A DNA stretch of 64,000 bases. Origin: Nocardioides sambongensis. Its GTDB lineage: Bacteria > Actinomycetota > Actinomycetes > Propionibacteriales > Nocardioidaceae. Both the position numbers and the translations under genes were made by a program. The stretch is from the NCBI RefSeq assembly GCF_006494815.1, contig NZ_CP041091.1, positions 3,300,501 to 3,364,500 of the forward strand. The letters run 5' to 3'. Each line of letters opens with the position of its first letter. Positions within the stretch are counted from its first letter, which is position 1. Below the pieces are notes generated by a model. The model was not told where the DNA came from and made no database searches. It saw nothing but the letters and a program-made list of their open reading frames with translations. Positions 40,226 through 49,200 of this stretch are shown here, one piece after another.

Positions 40226-41770
40226 TCACATTCTGAAGATGCCGTAGGAGGGCTCCGGGACCGGCGCCTGGGCGGCGGCCTCCAGCGCCATTCCGAGCAC
40301 CCGGCGGGTGTCGGCGGGGTCGATGATGCCGTCGTCCCAGAGACGGGCGCTGGCGTAGTAGGCCGAGCCCTGCTCGTCGTACTGGGCGCGGATCGGCTCC
40401 TTGAACGCCTCGTCGTCCTCCCGGCCGGCGACCGTGGCGAGCACGTTGGCGGCCTGCTCGCCGCCCATCACCGAGATCCGCGCGTTGGGCCACATCCACA
40501 GGAACCGCGGGTCGTAGGCGCGTCCGCACATACCGTAGTTCCCGGCACCGAAGGAGCCCCCGATCACCACGGTGAACTTCGGTACGACGGAGCAGGCGAC
40601 GGCCGTGACCAGCTTGGCGCCGTCGCGGGCGATCCCCTTGTTCTCGTAGTCGCGGCCGACCATGAAACCGGAGATGTTCTGCAGGAAGACCAGCGGGATG
40701 CCGCGCTGGTTGCACAGCTCCACGAAGTGGGCGCCCTTGAGCGCGGACTCGGAGAAGAGGATGCCGTTGTTGGCCACGATCCCGACCCGGCGGCCGTGGA
40801 TCCGAGCGAACGCGCAGACCAGGGTCTCGCCGTAGAGCTGCTTGAACTCGGAGTAGCGGGAGCCGTCGACGACGCGCCGGATGACCTCGCGGACGTCGTA
40901 GGGGGTGCGGGTGGAGCTCGGCACCACGTCGGCCAGCGTGTCCGGGGACTCCAGCGGCTCCTCGATCTCGGCATGCGCCTCGGCGCTGCTGGGGGTGCTG
41001 ACGGGGAGGGTCTCCACGATGCCGCGCAGGATCCGCAGCGCGTGCCCGTCGTCCTCGGCCAGATGGTCGACCACACCGGAGGTGCGGGCGTGGACGTCGC
41101 CGCCGCCGAGCTCCTCGGCGGTGACCACCTCGCCGGTCGCGGCCTTCACCAGCGGCGGACCGCCGAGGAAGATCGTGCCCTGGTTGCGCACGATCACCGT
41201 CTCGTCGGCCATCGCCGGCACGTAGGCGCCGCCGGCGGTGCACGAGCCCATCACGGCGGCGAGCTGGGGGATGCCGCGTCCGGACATGTTGGCCTGGTTG
41301 AAGAAGATCCGGCCGAAGTGCTCGCGGTCGGGGAAGACCTCGTCCTGCATCGGCAGGAAGGCGCCGCCGGAGTCGACCAGGTAGATGCACGGCAGGTTGT
41401 TCTCCGCCGCGATGGTCTGCGCCCGCAGGTGCTTCTTGACCGTCATCGGGTAGTAGGTGCCGCCCTTGACGGTGGCGTCGTTGGCGACCACAACGCAGAG
41501 CCGGCCGTGCACCCTGCCGATGCCGGCGACCACGCCGGCGGCCGGGACGGCGTAGGGGTTGTCGCCGGCGTCGTACATCCCGTAGGCGGCGAGCGGGGCG
41601 AACTCGAGGAAGGGGCTGCCGGGGTCGAGGAGCCGGTCGACCCGATCGCGCGGGAGCAGCTTGCCGCGTCCGGTGTGCTTGGCGCGGGCGGACTCGCTGC
41701 CGCCCTGGCGCACCCGGGCCAGGCGATCGCGGAGCTCGGCGGTGAGGTCGCGGAGGGTTGGTTCGGACAC
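40226..41770 (-). CDS. Methylcrotonyl-CoA carboxylase beta (carboxyltransferase)
   Basis: A 514-residue carboxyltransferase. Diagnostic of the methylcrotonyl type: [80 protein letters not shown] and [21 protein letters not shown]. With the alpha subunit it converts 3-methylcrotonyl-CoA to 3-methylglutaconyl-CoA in leucine breakdown. First gene of the operon. GTG 41770 lies 7 bases after TAACCT, so transcription is probably leaderless, and a perfect 18-bp palindrome at 41779-41796 overlaps that -10, an obvious repressor site for the divergent TetR protein. Confidence 0.93.
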   Translation of the reverse strand: MSEPTLRDLTAELRDRLARVRQGGSESARAKHTGRGKLLPRDRVDRLLDPGSPFLEFAPLAAYGMYDAGDNPYAVPAAGVVAGIGRVHGRLCVVVANDATVKGGTYYPMTVKKHLRAQTIAAENNLPCIYLVDSGGAFLPMQDEVFPDREHFGRIFFNQANMSGRGIPQLAAVMGSCTAGGAYVPAMADETVIVRNQGTIFLGGPPLVKAATGEVVTAEELGGGDVHARTSGVVDHLAEDDGHALRILRGIVETLPVSTPSSAEAHAEIEEPLESPDTLADVVPSSTRTPYDVREVIRRVVDGSRYSEFKQLYGETLVCAFARIHGRRVGIVANNGILFSESALKGAHFVELCNQRGIPLVFLQNISGFMVGRDYENKGIARDGAKLVTAVACSVVPKFTVVIGGSFGAGNYGMCGRAYDPRFLWMWPNARISVMGGEQAANVLATVAGREDDEAFKEPIRAQYDEQGSAYYASARLWDDGIIDPADTRRVLGMALEAAAQAPVPEPSYGIFRM

Positions 41771-41778
41771 GGCACCCA

Positions 41779-41796
41779 GGTTAATGACCATTAACC
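41779..41796. promoter_or_regulatory. Palindromic operator over the -10 of the MCC operon
   Basis: GGTTAATG-AC-CATTAACC, perfect 8-bp arms. It includes the minus-strand -10 hexamer of the carboxylase operon and lies 93 bases upstream of the divergent TetR start. Occupancy would block the operon promoter. TetR binding is inferred from adjacency. Confidence 0.75.
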
Positions 41797-41800
41797 AGAT

Positions 41801-41872
41801 GGTCAACGGGCAGAGCCGACGGCGAACGGGCAGAGCGGACGGCGAACGCGCAGGGGCCGACGGTGAACGCCC
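41801..41872. repeat. Tandem 20-bp imperfect repeats between TetR operator and TetR promoter
   Basis: Units 41801-41820, 41821-41840, 41841-41861 and a partial one from 41862, consensus GGYSAACGGGCAGAGCSGAC. Unit 3 is diverged (GCGCAGGGGCC). Period of about two helical turns. It could be extra protein sites or a slippage product. Confidence 0.65.
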
Positions 41873-41888
41873 GCTAACCTGTCGTCCC

Positions 41889-42451
41889 ATGTCGGAGCCG
41901 ACCCGCCGGGAGCAGATCCTGGCCACCGCCGCGGACCTCTTCGCCGCGCGCGGCTTCCACGGCGTCTCGGTCGCCGACCTCGGCGCGGCGGTCGGGATCA
42001 GCGGCCCCGCGATCTACAAGCACTTCCCCTCCAAGCAGGCGATGCTCGCGGAGATGCTCGTCTCGATCTCCGAACGACTCCTCGCCGTCGGACGGGAACG
42101 GGTCGAGGAGGGCGGGGGCGACCCTGCGGCCGCCCTGCGCGGGCTGGTCGACTGGCACGTCGAGTTCGCCCTCGCCCACCGGCCGCTGATCATCGTCCAG
42201 GACCGCGACTGGGAGTCCCTGCCGCTCGACGCCCGCGTCGCCGTCCGCGACTTCCAGCGCCGGTACGTCGACCTCTGGGCCGACCAGCTGCGCGCACTGC
42301 GCCCCGGCCTCGGCGCCGGCGCCGCCCACGCGGCGGTGCAGGCGGTCTTCGGGCTGATCAACTCCACCCCCGCACCGGTCACACGATCGGTGACGACGAG
42401 CTGGGGAGCCTGCTCGCCGCCATGGCGCTGGCCGCGCTCGGCAGCACCTGA
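41889..42451 (+). CDS. TetR/AcrR family regulator, probable leucine-degradation repressor (frameshifted at 3' end)
   Basis: About 187 residues. N-terminal helix-turn-helix: [47 protein letters not shown] (about 6-52). The ligand domain ends [18 protein letters not shown], after which the frame runs into nonsense; one added C in the CCCCC run at 42366-42371 gives [23 protein letters not shown] and a stop at 42451, a normal TetR C-terminus. ATG follows TAACCT by 8 bases (leaderless). Divergent from the carboxylase operon with a palindromic operator between; regulators at this position in other actinobacteria control liu genes in response to acyl-CoA. Confidence 0.85.
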
Positions 42452-42469
42452 GGCCGGCGAGCGGCCGGA

Positions 42470-44107
42470 TCAGGCCGTCGCCGGGACCCGGTCCAGGATC
42501 GGCGCCAGGTCGACACCGGCCGGCAGCGTGCCGAACGCCCCGCCCCAGTCCCGGCCCAGCCGGGTCGCGCAGAACGCGTCCGCCACCGCCGCGGGGGCAT
42601 GGCGCAGCAGCAGCCCGGCCTGGAAGACCAGCGCGATCTGCTCGACGATCCGGCGCGCCCGGAGCTCGAGGTCGTCGAAGGAGGTGAGCTCCTTCTTCAG
42701 CGAGGCCAGCGCCTCGTCGTACCGGGGGTCGGCGCCGGCGGCCAGCTCCGCCTCGACGAAGAAGGCGTCGAGCGAGGCGGGCTCGCGGCCGATCGCCCGC
42801 AGCGCGTCGAGCGCCGCGACGTTGCCGGAGCCCTCCCAGATCGAGAGCAGCGGCATCTCGCGGTAGATCCGGGCGAGGTCGAAGTCCTCGGTGTAGCCGT
42901 TGCCGCCGAGGCACTCCAGCGCCTCGCCCGCGGCGATCGGGGCACGCTTGCACACGTAGTACTTGGTGGCGGCCAGGGCGAGCCGGCGCAGCGCGCCCTC
43001 CTGCTCGTCCCCGCGGATCGCGCGGTCGTTGGCCCCGGCCAGGCGGAGCATCGCGGTCATCGCAGCCTCGGACTCGACCTGCAGGTCGGCGAGGACGTTG
43101 CGCATCAGCGGCTGGTCGACCAGCAGCTTGCCGAACGCCGCGCGGTGGCGGGCGTGGTGGGTCGCCTGGACCAGTGCGTTGCGCATCCCCGAGCTCGACC
43201 CGATGACGCAGTCGAGCCGCGTCATGTTGACCATCTCGACGATGGTCTTCACGCCCTTGCCCTCCTCGCCGACGAGCCAGCCGATCGCGTCGTCGTACTC
43301 GATCTCGGAGGAGGCGTTGGACTTGTTGCCCAGCTTGTCCTTGAGCCGCTGGAAGCGGATCGGGTTCGCCTCACCGCCCGGCAGCACGCGGGGCAGCAGG
43401 AAGCAGGAGAGGCCGCCGGGGGCCTGGGCGAGGGTGAGGAACATGTCCGACATCGGCGCCGAGGTGAACCACTTGTGGCCGCGGATCACGTAGGTGCCGT
43501 CGGCGCCGTCCCGCCCGGCCAACGGCGTCGCCGTGGTGGTGTTGGCGCGCACGTCCGAGCCGCCCTGCTTCTCGGTCATCGACATGCCCGCGACCAGACC
43601 GGCCTTGGTCTCCGGGTCGCGCAGCCCGAAGTCGTAGGTGCGGTTGGTCAGCAGCGGCTCGAAGCGGGCCGCCAGCTCCGGGCTCTGCCGCAGCGCGGGC
43701 ACCACCGCGTAGGTCATCGAGACCGGGCAGCCGTGGCCGGCGTCGACGTTCCACGCGAAGAACTTCGCCGCGCGCGCGACGTGGGCGCCGGGCCGGTCGT
43801 CGCCCCACGGCGCCGCGTGCACCCCGTGCGAGACGGCGGTCTCCATCAGCTGGTGGTACGCCGGCACGTACTCGACCTCGTCGATCCGGTTGCCGTAGCG
43901 GTCGAAGGTGTGCAGTCGCGGCGGGACGCGCTCGGCCAAGCGGCCCCAGCCCTGCGCCTCGGCGGTGCCCGCGAGCCGGCCGAGCTCGTGGATCTCCGGC
44001 AGGGCCCAGGCCGCGCCCTCGCGCTGCACGCCCTCCAGCAGGACCGGGTCGGCGGCGGTGTCGTGGCCGACCAGCGGCGGGACCTGGTTGAACACCTCGT
44101 GGGTCAT
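42470..44107 (-). CDS. aidB: AidB-type acyl-CoA dehydrogenase
   Basis: A 545-residue flavoprotein. The N-terminus THEVFNQVPPLVGHD...VQREGA and the length match E. coli AidB, which is longer than ordinary acyl-CoA dehydrogenases. GTAEAQGWGRLAERVPPRLHTFDRYGNRIDEVEY, MTEKQGGSDVR and GHKWFTSAPMSD are shared motifs; ECLGGNGYTEDFDLARIYREMPLLSIWEGSGNV is near the C-terminus. AidB is part of the alkylation response and binds DNA and FAD; a role in branched-chain acyl-CoA oxidation is possible beside leucine genes but less likely. The ATG follows TAGCAT by 7 bases; divergent from the PaaX-like gene. Confidence 0.9.
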   Translation of the reverse strand: MTHEVFNQVPPLVGHDTAADPVLLEGVQREGAAWALPEIHELGRLAGTAEAQGWGRLAERVPPRLHTFDRYGNRIDEVEYVPAYHQLMETAVSHGVHAAPWGDDRPGAHVARAAKFFAWNVDAGHGCPVSMTYAVVPALRQSPELAARFEPLLTNRTYDFGLRDPETKAGLVAGMSMTEKQGGSDVRANTTTATPLAGRDGADGTYVIRGHKWFTSAPMSDMFLTLAQAPGGLSCFLLPRVLPGGEANPIRFQRLKDKLGNKSNASSEIEYDDAIGWLVGEEGKGVKTIVEMVNMTRLDCVIGSSSGMRNALVQATHHARHRAAFGKLLVDQPLMRNVLADLQVESEAAMTAMLRLAGANDRAIRGDEQEGALRRLALAATKYYVCKRAPIAAGEALECLGGNGYTEDFDLARIYREMPLLSIWEGSGNVAALDALRAIGREPASLDAFFVEAELAAGADPRYDEALASLKKELTSFDDLELRARRIVEQIALVFQAGLLLRHAPAAVADAFCATRLGRDWGGAFGTLPAGVDLAPILDRVPATA

Positions 44108-44114
44108 ACCGGCG

Positions 44115-44154
44115 ATGCTACGCTTTGCACCGCAATTGTGTCTATATCTGTAGC
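44115..44154. promoter_or_regulatory. Divergent aidB / paaX-like promoter region with TGCTAC...GTAGCA
   Basis: A 65-bp intergenic region of unusually low GC. TGCTAC and its complement GTAGCA are separated by about 28 bases; the left arm overlaps the aidB -10 (TAGCAT), the right lies beside TATATCT, the likely plus-strand -10. It would suit a dimeric regulator such as the PaaX-like protein. Confidence 0.45.
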
Positions 44155-44172
44155 AACCGAGGAGGTCGGTGC

Positions 44173-44883
44173 ATGGAGCTCTCCCCGCTGCCGGCGCGCT
44201 CGGTCGTGCTGAGCCTGATGCTCGGCTCCCACCCCGCCCGCTGGACCCCGGCCCAGCTCGCCGCCGCCGGCACGCACTTCGGCGTCGCCGCCTCCACGCT
44301 GCGCACGGCCCTGACCCGCGCCGTGGCCGCCGGTGACCTCGAGCGGATCGACGGGGACTACGTGCTCGGCGAGCGGCTCGCTCGGCGCCAGCGCCACCAG
44401 GACGAGGCCGTCGAGGACGCCGGCACGGCCTGGGACGGCGCCTGGGAGATGGCGGTCGTGGTGGTCACCGGACGCTCCGGCCCCGAGCGCGCCGCGCTCC
44501 GCGAGGCACTGACCGAGCACCGGCTCGCCGAGCTGCGCGAGGGGGTGTGGACCCGGCCGGCCAACCTCCGCCGACGCCGCGGCTACGCCGACGAGCCGGT
44601 GCTCAGCACGTTCCGCGCGGTGCCCGACGGCGACCCCGGCGAGCTCGCCGCCGAGCTGTGGGACCTCCCCGGCTGGGCGGCCACCGGACGCCGCCTGCTG
44701 GACGACCTGGCGGTCCCGGCGGCACCTTCGGTGCGGCTCGCGGTCGCGGCCGGCGTCGTACGGCACCTGGCCGGCGATCCGCTGCTGCCGGCCGATCTGC
44801 TCCCCGCCGACTGGCCGGGCACCGCGCTGCGGACCGCCTACGCGGACTACGCGATCACCCTCCGGGAGACCCTGCAGGCCTGA
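44173..44883 (+). CDS. PaaX-like transcriptional regulator
   Basis: A 236-residue protein. LPARSVVLSLMLGSHPARWTPAQLAAAGTHFGVAASTLRTALTRAVAAGDLERIDGDYVL (about 5-65) is the N-terminal winged helix of the PaaX family; the middle (WEMAVVVVTGRSG, LREGVWTRPANL) matches the PaaX dimerisation domain. Classical PaaX represses phenylacetate genes in response to phenylacetyl-CoA; no paa genes are here, so its target may be the divergent aidB. GAGGAGG precedes ATG 44173. Followed by the first 21-bp tandem array. Confidence 0.83.
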   Translation: MELSPLPARSVVLSLMLGSHPARWTPAQLAAAGTHFGVAASTLRTALTRAVAAGDLERIDGDYVLGERLARRQRHQDEAVEDAGTAWDGAWEMAVVVVTGRSGPERAALREALTEHRLAELREGVWTRPANLRRRRGYADEPVLSTFRAVPDGDPGELAAELWDLPGWAATGRRLLDDLAVPAAPSVRLAVAAGVVRHLAGDPLLPADLLPADWPGTALRTAYADYAITLRETLQA

Positions 44884-44890
44884 CCCCCTC

Positions 44891-44998
44891 GTCGAGTTGG
44901 GGGTTCGGGCCCGTTGACTTGGGGGTTCGCTCCCGTCGACTTGGCGGTTGGCACCGTTGAGTTGGGGGTTGGGACCGTTGAGTCGGCGGTTCGGGCCC
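44891..44998. repeat. Tandem array 1: five 21-22-bp units
   Basis: Units at 44891-44912, 44913-44934, 44935-44955, 44956-44976 and 44977-44998, consensus GTYGASTYGGSGGTTSGGRCCC. It lies between the convergent paaX-like and yqeY-like genes. The same unit recurs in opposite orientation at 45437-45519. Confidence 0.85.
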
Positions 44999-45008
44999 GC
45001 CGGCACGC

Positions 45009-45386
45009 TCAGCGCTGGACGGCGTCGTCGAGGTAGTGCCCGAGCAGCGCCGCTTCGTGCCGCAGCTGCTCGGCGGCCGCCTCGCGTCCGTGGGCCGCCA
45101 GCTCGACGGCCGTCGCGAGCCGCTCGTCGCGCTCGCGCGCCACCACCGCCTGTACGTCGGCCTCGGACAACTCCCGTCGCGCCACCTCAGCCGCACCGAC
45201 GCCCAGCGCTGCGCCGGCGATGGGGCCTTCGCTCGTGGACATCGGGGAGGTGCCGACGGGTACCGGCTGAGCCTCGGCGTTCGCGATCGCTGCGAGAGCA
45301 GTGCGGAGCACCCCGGCCGTCGCACGGTCCCGGGCACGCAGCGCGGTGCCCAGGTCCTCGCGCAGACGCGCCTGCAGCTGACTCAC
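45009..45386 (-). CDS. GatB/YqeY domain protein
   Basis: A 125-residue cytoplasmic protein, shorter than the usual 148 or so: SQLQARLREDLGTALRARDRATAGVLRTALAAIANAEAQPV is the YqeY N-terminus, later LSEADVQAVVARERDERL and AEQLRHEAALLGHYL. YqeY resembles the tail of GatB; its function is unknown, possibly tRNA-linked. GTG 45386 follows TACCGT by 6 bases, so probably leaderless; an upstream ATG at 45452 would translate part of tandem array 2. The gene is bracketed by two inverted arrays of one repeat unit, 11 bp and about 50 bp away. Confidence 0.8.
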   Translation of the reverse strand: MSQLQARLREDLGTALRARDRATAGVLRTALAAIANAEAQPVPVGTSPMSTSEGPIAGAALGVGAAEVARRELSEADVQAVVARERDERLATAVELAAHGREAAAEQLRHEAALLGHYLDDAVQR

Positions 45387-45436
45387 TCTTCGACGGTATT
45401 CCTCGAAAGGGCAGGTCACAAGCGCATTCCGCGTGC

Positions 45437-45519
45437 AGAATCCCCAACTCAAGGGACCCGAATCCCCAACTCAACCGTCCCGAACCCCCGACTCGACGGG
45501 CCCGAACCCCCAACTCGAC
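45437..45519. repeat. Tandem array 2: inverted copies of the array 1 unit
   Basis: On the minus strand the units read GTCGAGTTGGGGGTTCGGG (45519 to 45498), GTCGAGTCGGGGGTTCGGG (45497 to 45477), GTTGAGTTGGGGATTCGGG (45475 to 45453) and a partial unit. It ends 2 bases before the stop of the SWIM gene. Same family as 44891-44998 in inverse orientation. Confidence 0.85.
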
Positions 45520-45520
45520 G

Positions 45521-46210
45521 TCACAGCAGGCCGTCGGGGAGGTCGGCGCCGGCCTCGAGCAGCTCCACCAGGCGACGGGCGCGGAGCACCGCGTCGGCCG
45601 CCACCTCCACGTCGTCGGCCAGGTCGACCGCGCTTGCGCTCGCGTGGCCGTCCAGATCGGCCGGGGCGGTGCGGGCGTGCAGGTCGGCGAGCAGCGACTC
45701 CCGGTCCAGTCCGCGCACGGCGAAGAGCACCAAGGGGTCGGCGTCCACCAGCCAGCCGGTCTGCGCCAGCACTGCCAGCGCGTGCGGGCAGGGATCCAGG
45801 GCGTGCGGGCAGGTGCAGGTCGCGGCCAGCTCGCCGCCGTAGGGGAGCAGCTCGACGCCGATCTCCTCGGCGTGCTCCACCAGGTCGTGCGGCAGGTCGC
45901 CGGCGAGCAGCGCGGCGACTCGTCCGGTGGCGGCGGCCACCACGTCGACCAGTGCCCGGCGCTGCTCGTCCTCGAGCTCCGGGACGCTCACCTCGACGGT
46001 CCAGGCGTCGTCGCCCTCGCGCACCGCGGCCAGCACCGTGCCGGAGCCGATGCTGATCCCACCGACCTCGCCCCGGCGGGCGACCGCCCGTCCGGCGCGC
46101 AGGTCGGACTCGGTGAAGGCGGCCTCCTCCACGGCCCGCTGCCACGCCTTCCCCCACCACGACCGGGCTCCTCCGCGCCGTCCGGCCTGTCGCGGATAGG
46201 TGGTCCTCAC
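45521..46210 (-). CDS. SWIM zinc-finger protein
   Basis: A 229-residue protein with a SWIM zinc finger CxC...CxH: CTCPHALDPCPH (about 131-142). The N-terminus RSWWGKAWQRAVEE is characteristic of SWIM proteins paired with SNF2 helicases in Actinobacteria. The GTG start overlaps the helicase stop as GTGA, so the two are translationally coupled and probably work together on nucleic acid or in a protein complex. The process is unknown. Its end abuts tandem array 2. Confidence 0.87.
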   Translation of the reverse strand: MRTTYPRQAGRRGGARSWWGKAWQRAVEEAAFTESDLRAGRAVARRGEVGGISIGSGTVLAAVREGDDAWTVEVSVPELEDEQRRALVDVVAAATGRVAALLAGDLPHDLVEHAEEIGVELLPYGGELAATCTCPHALDPCPHALAVLAQTGWLVDADPLVLFAVRGLDRESLLADLHARTAPADLDGHASASAVDLADDVEVAADAVLRARRLVELLEAGADLPDGLL

Positions 46211-49200
46211 GGGGCGTCCAAGCTCTGCTCACGCGCTCGGAGATCGGCCAGGATGCCGGCACGGCGCTGGTCCTTGCGGAGCGTGACCAGGTCGCGCAGC
46301 TCCTCGTTCGAGAGCTCGGTCAGCGCCGCCTCGCCACGGGCGAGGACCGCGTCGGCGAGCGCCCGCTTGCGGGTGAGCAGCGCGGCGACCCGCTCCTCGA
46401 TGGTCCCGGTGGTGACCAGCTTGTGCACCTGCACCGGACGGGTCTGTCCGATCCGGTGGACCCGGTCGGTGGCCTGGTCCTCGACGGCCGGGTTCCACCA
46501 GCGGTCGACGTGGATCACGTGGTCGGCCCGGGTCAGGTTGAGCCCGGTGCCGCCCGCCTTCAGCGACAGCAGGAAGACCGGTGGCTGCTCGTCCTCGGAG
46601 GTCTCCTGGAACCGGCGCACCATCGCCTCCCGCTCCGCGACCGGGGTGCTGCCGTGGAGGAACTGGTGGCGGACGCCGATCGAGGTCAGGTACTGCTCGA
46701 GCAGGTGGCCGAGGGCGACGTACTGGGTGAACAGCAGGACGCCGCCGGACTCGGCGAGGACGGTGGCGACCAGCTCCTCGACGAGGTCGAACTTCTCCGA
46801 GCGACCGCGCAGCCGCACCGCACCGGACTGCTTGAGGAACTGAGCGGGGTGGTTGCAGATCTGCTTCAGCCCGGTCAGCAGGGCCAGCACCAGGCCGCGG
46901 CGGGCCTGTTCGTCGGCGCGCTCGATCCGCTCCATGGTGTCCCGCACGAACGCCTCGTAGAGGACGACCTGCTCGCGGGTCAGCCCGAGCAGGTGCTCGG
47001 TCTCGGTCTTCGGCGGCAGCTCCGGCGCGATCCCGGGGTCGGTCTTGCGGCGGCGCAGCAGGAACGGCCCGATCAGGTCGGCGAACTGGCGGGCCTTGGT
47101 CGGCTCCGCGCCGGACTCGATGGGCGCCGCCCACACCCGCCGGAACGCCTGCCGGCTGCCGAGCAGCCCCGGCACCGCCCAGTCCAGGATCGACCAGAGC
47201 TCGGTCAGGTCGTTCTCCACCGGGGTGCCGGTGAGCGCGACCCGGGCGTGTGCCGGGACCTTGCGCAGGGTGCGGGCGGTCGCCGAGCGGGAGTTCTTCA
47301 CGTGCTGTGCCTCGTCAGCGACGACCAGGTCCCAGTCGAGGGCGACCAGTGGGTCCGGGTCGCTGCGCAGCGTGCCGTAGGTGGTGAGCACGAACCCGGA
47401 CCCGGCCCCCGCGGCGCCCGCGCCCCATTCGGATTGGTCGGGATCCGCGCCATTTCCCGACCAATCCGAATGGGGCTCGATGAGGCCGGCCAGGGACCGC
47501 GTCGCGCCGTGGAAGCGCCGCACCGGCACCCCGGGGGCGAACCGTGCGATCTCGGCCTCCCAGTTGCCCAGCAGGCTGGCCGGGCAGACCACCAGGGTGG
47601 GGCGCCCCTGCGACTGACCTTCGGCCAAGCGGTGCAGGTGCAGGCTGATCAGGGTGATCGTCTTGCCCAAGCCCATGTCGTCGGCCAGGCAGGCGCCCAG
47701 GCCCAGGCCGGTCAGGTCGGCGAGCCAGGTGAGGCCGTGGCGCTGGTAGTCGCGCAGCTCGGCCCGCAGCCCCGACGGCGTGGGCAGCGGGTCGCGGGTC
47801 GCCGCGGACAGCACCCGGTCACGTACGGCGAGCAGGCCGGCGCCGACCACGACCTGCTCGGCGACCGGCTCCTCCCCCGCGCCGGCCGGCACCTCGGTGA
47901 CTCCGCTCAGGGCCGCGCCGAGCGCCTGCGCGCCGGAGGCGGAGCGGATCAGTCGCTTGCGGGCCCGCTGGGCGGTGGTCGGGTCGACCACCGTCCACGC
48001 GCCGCGCAGCTTCAGGATCGGGCTGGCCGCGTCGGCCAGCTCGCGCATCTCGGCCTCGTCCAACGGATCCCCGTGCAGCGCGACCTGCCAGGAGAACGAG
48101 AACAGCCCGTCGACGGAGAACGGACTGTCCTGCAGCGGCAGTTCGGGATTGCGCTCGACCGGACGGTCCCGCGGCGACCGGTCGAGCACCGCCCGGGTGG
48201 TCAGCTCCCTACCGAGCGAACGCGGCCAGTGCACATCGACGTGGGCGTCGCGCAGCCCGCCGACGTGCTCGAGCAGGCTGGAAACCTCGGCCGGCTCCAG
48301 CACCAGCTGGTCCGGTACGGCGAAGCCCAGGAGTCGTTCCAGCGGCGGCCACACGTCGGCGGCCGCCCGTAGCGCGATGCTCGCGTGCACGCGGGCACCG
48401 GGCCCGAACCCGTGTCCTCCGGGTGTATCCGCCGCGTCCCCGTCCTCGGCCCAGAGCACCGCGGCGTCGGCGACGTGCAGCGGATCGCGCTCGTCGTGGA
48501 CCTGGAGCACCAGCCGGACGCTGCCGACCTCGAGATCCTCCTCGTCGGCCTCGACGCGCAGCGAGACCCGGACCAGCTCGGGCAGCCGGTTGCCGGGGCC
48601 GCGCTCCGCGCGAGACCGCTCCGCCACCCGTCGGCGGACGCGGGCGGCGAAGTCGACCTTCGGCTCGTGCGGTGGCTCGGCGCCGGGCCGGCCCCCGTCG
48701 CCCGGGGTCCCGCCGTCGGAGCCGTCGTCACCCGTGGCGGTCCCCGTCGCCCCGTTCGCCCCGGTCGCCCCCGTCGCCTCCGTCGCCCGTGACGTGCGTG
48801 GCCCGGTGGCGGAGCGGCGGGACCGGGTCGACGGCCCGGCCGGTCCGGTGCGCGGCAGCGTGTCGACGACGGCGTCGATCATCGCCCGCACCACGCGGCC
48901 GGCCTCCTCGGGGTCGAGCCCGTCGTAGCCCCGGGCGCGGGCGAGGAGGCGGATGCTCTCGTCGTCGCGGGCGTCGAGCCCGTCCACGCGCCACTGCGGC
49001 GGGTCGCTCTCGGCGACGGGGGTGAGCTTGCCGGCCGCGACGAACCGGGTCGCCAGCAGCGCGGCCCCGGAGAGCAGCGCGATGCTGGGGTGGGCCTCGG
49101 CGTCGTCGCGGGCCCGGGCCAGCACCGGCAGCGCGGCGCGGACCGGCAGGCTGATGGTGCGTGCCCTCCGGCCGGAGTCGGCGGCCGCGCTGAACTCGAT

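Noticed and set aside
40214..40226. Acetyl- or propionyl-CoA carboxylase for the 38.4-41.8 kb operon
   Set aside because: Beta-subunit motifs such as [12 protein letters not shown] and the HMG-CoA lyase neighbour fit methylcrotonyl-CoA carboxylase better.
41801..41872. CRISPR array
   Set aside because: Units are directly adjacent without spacers and only 20 bp long.
44891..45519. CRISPR array or replication-origin iterons
   Set aside because: There are no spacers, cas genes, dnaA/rep genes or AT-rich unwinding region; two inverted tandem arrays fit neither.
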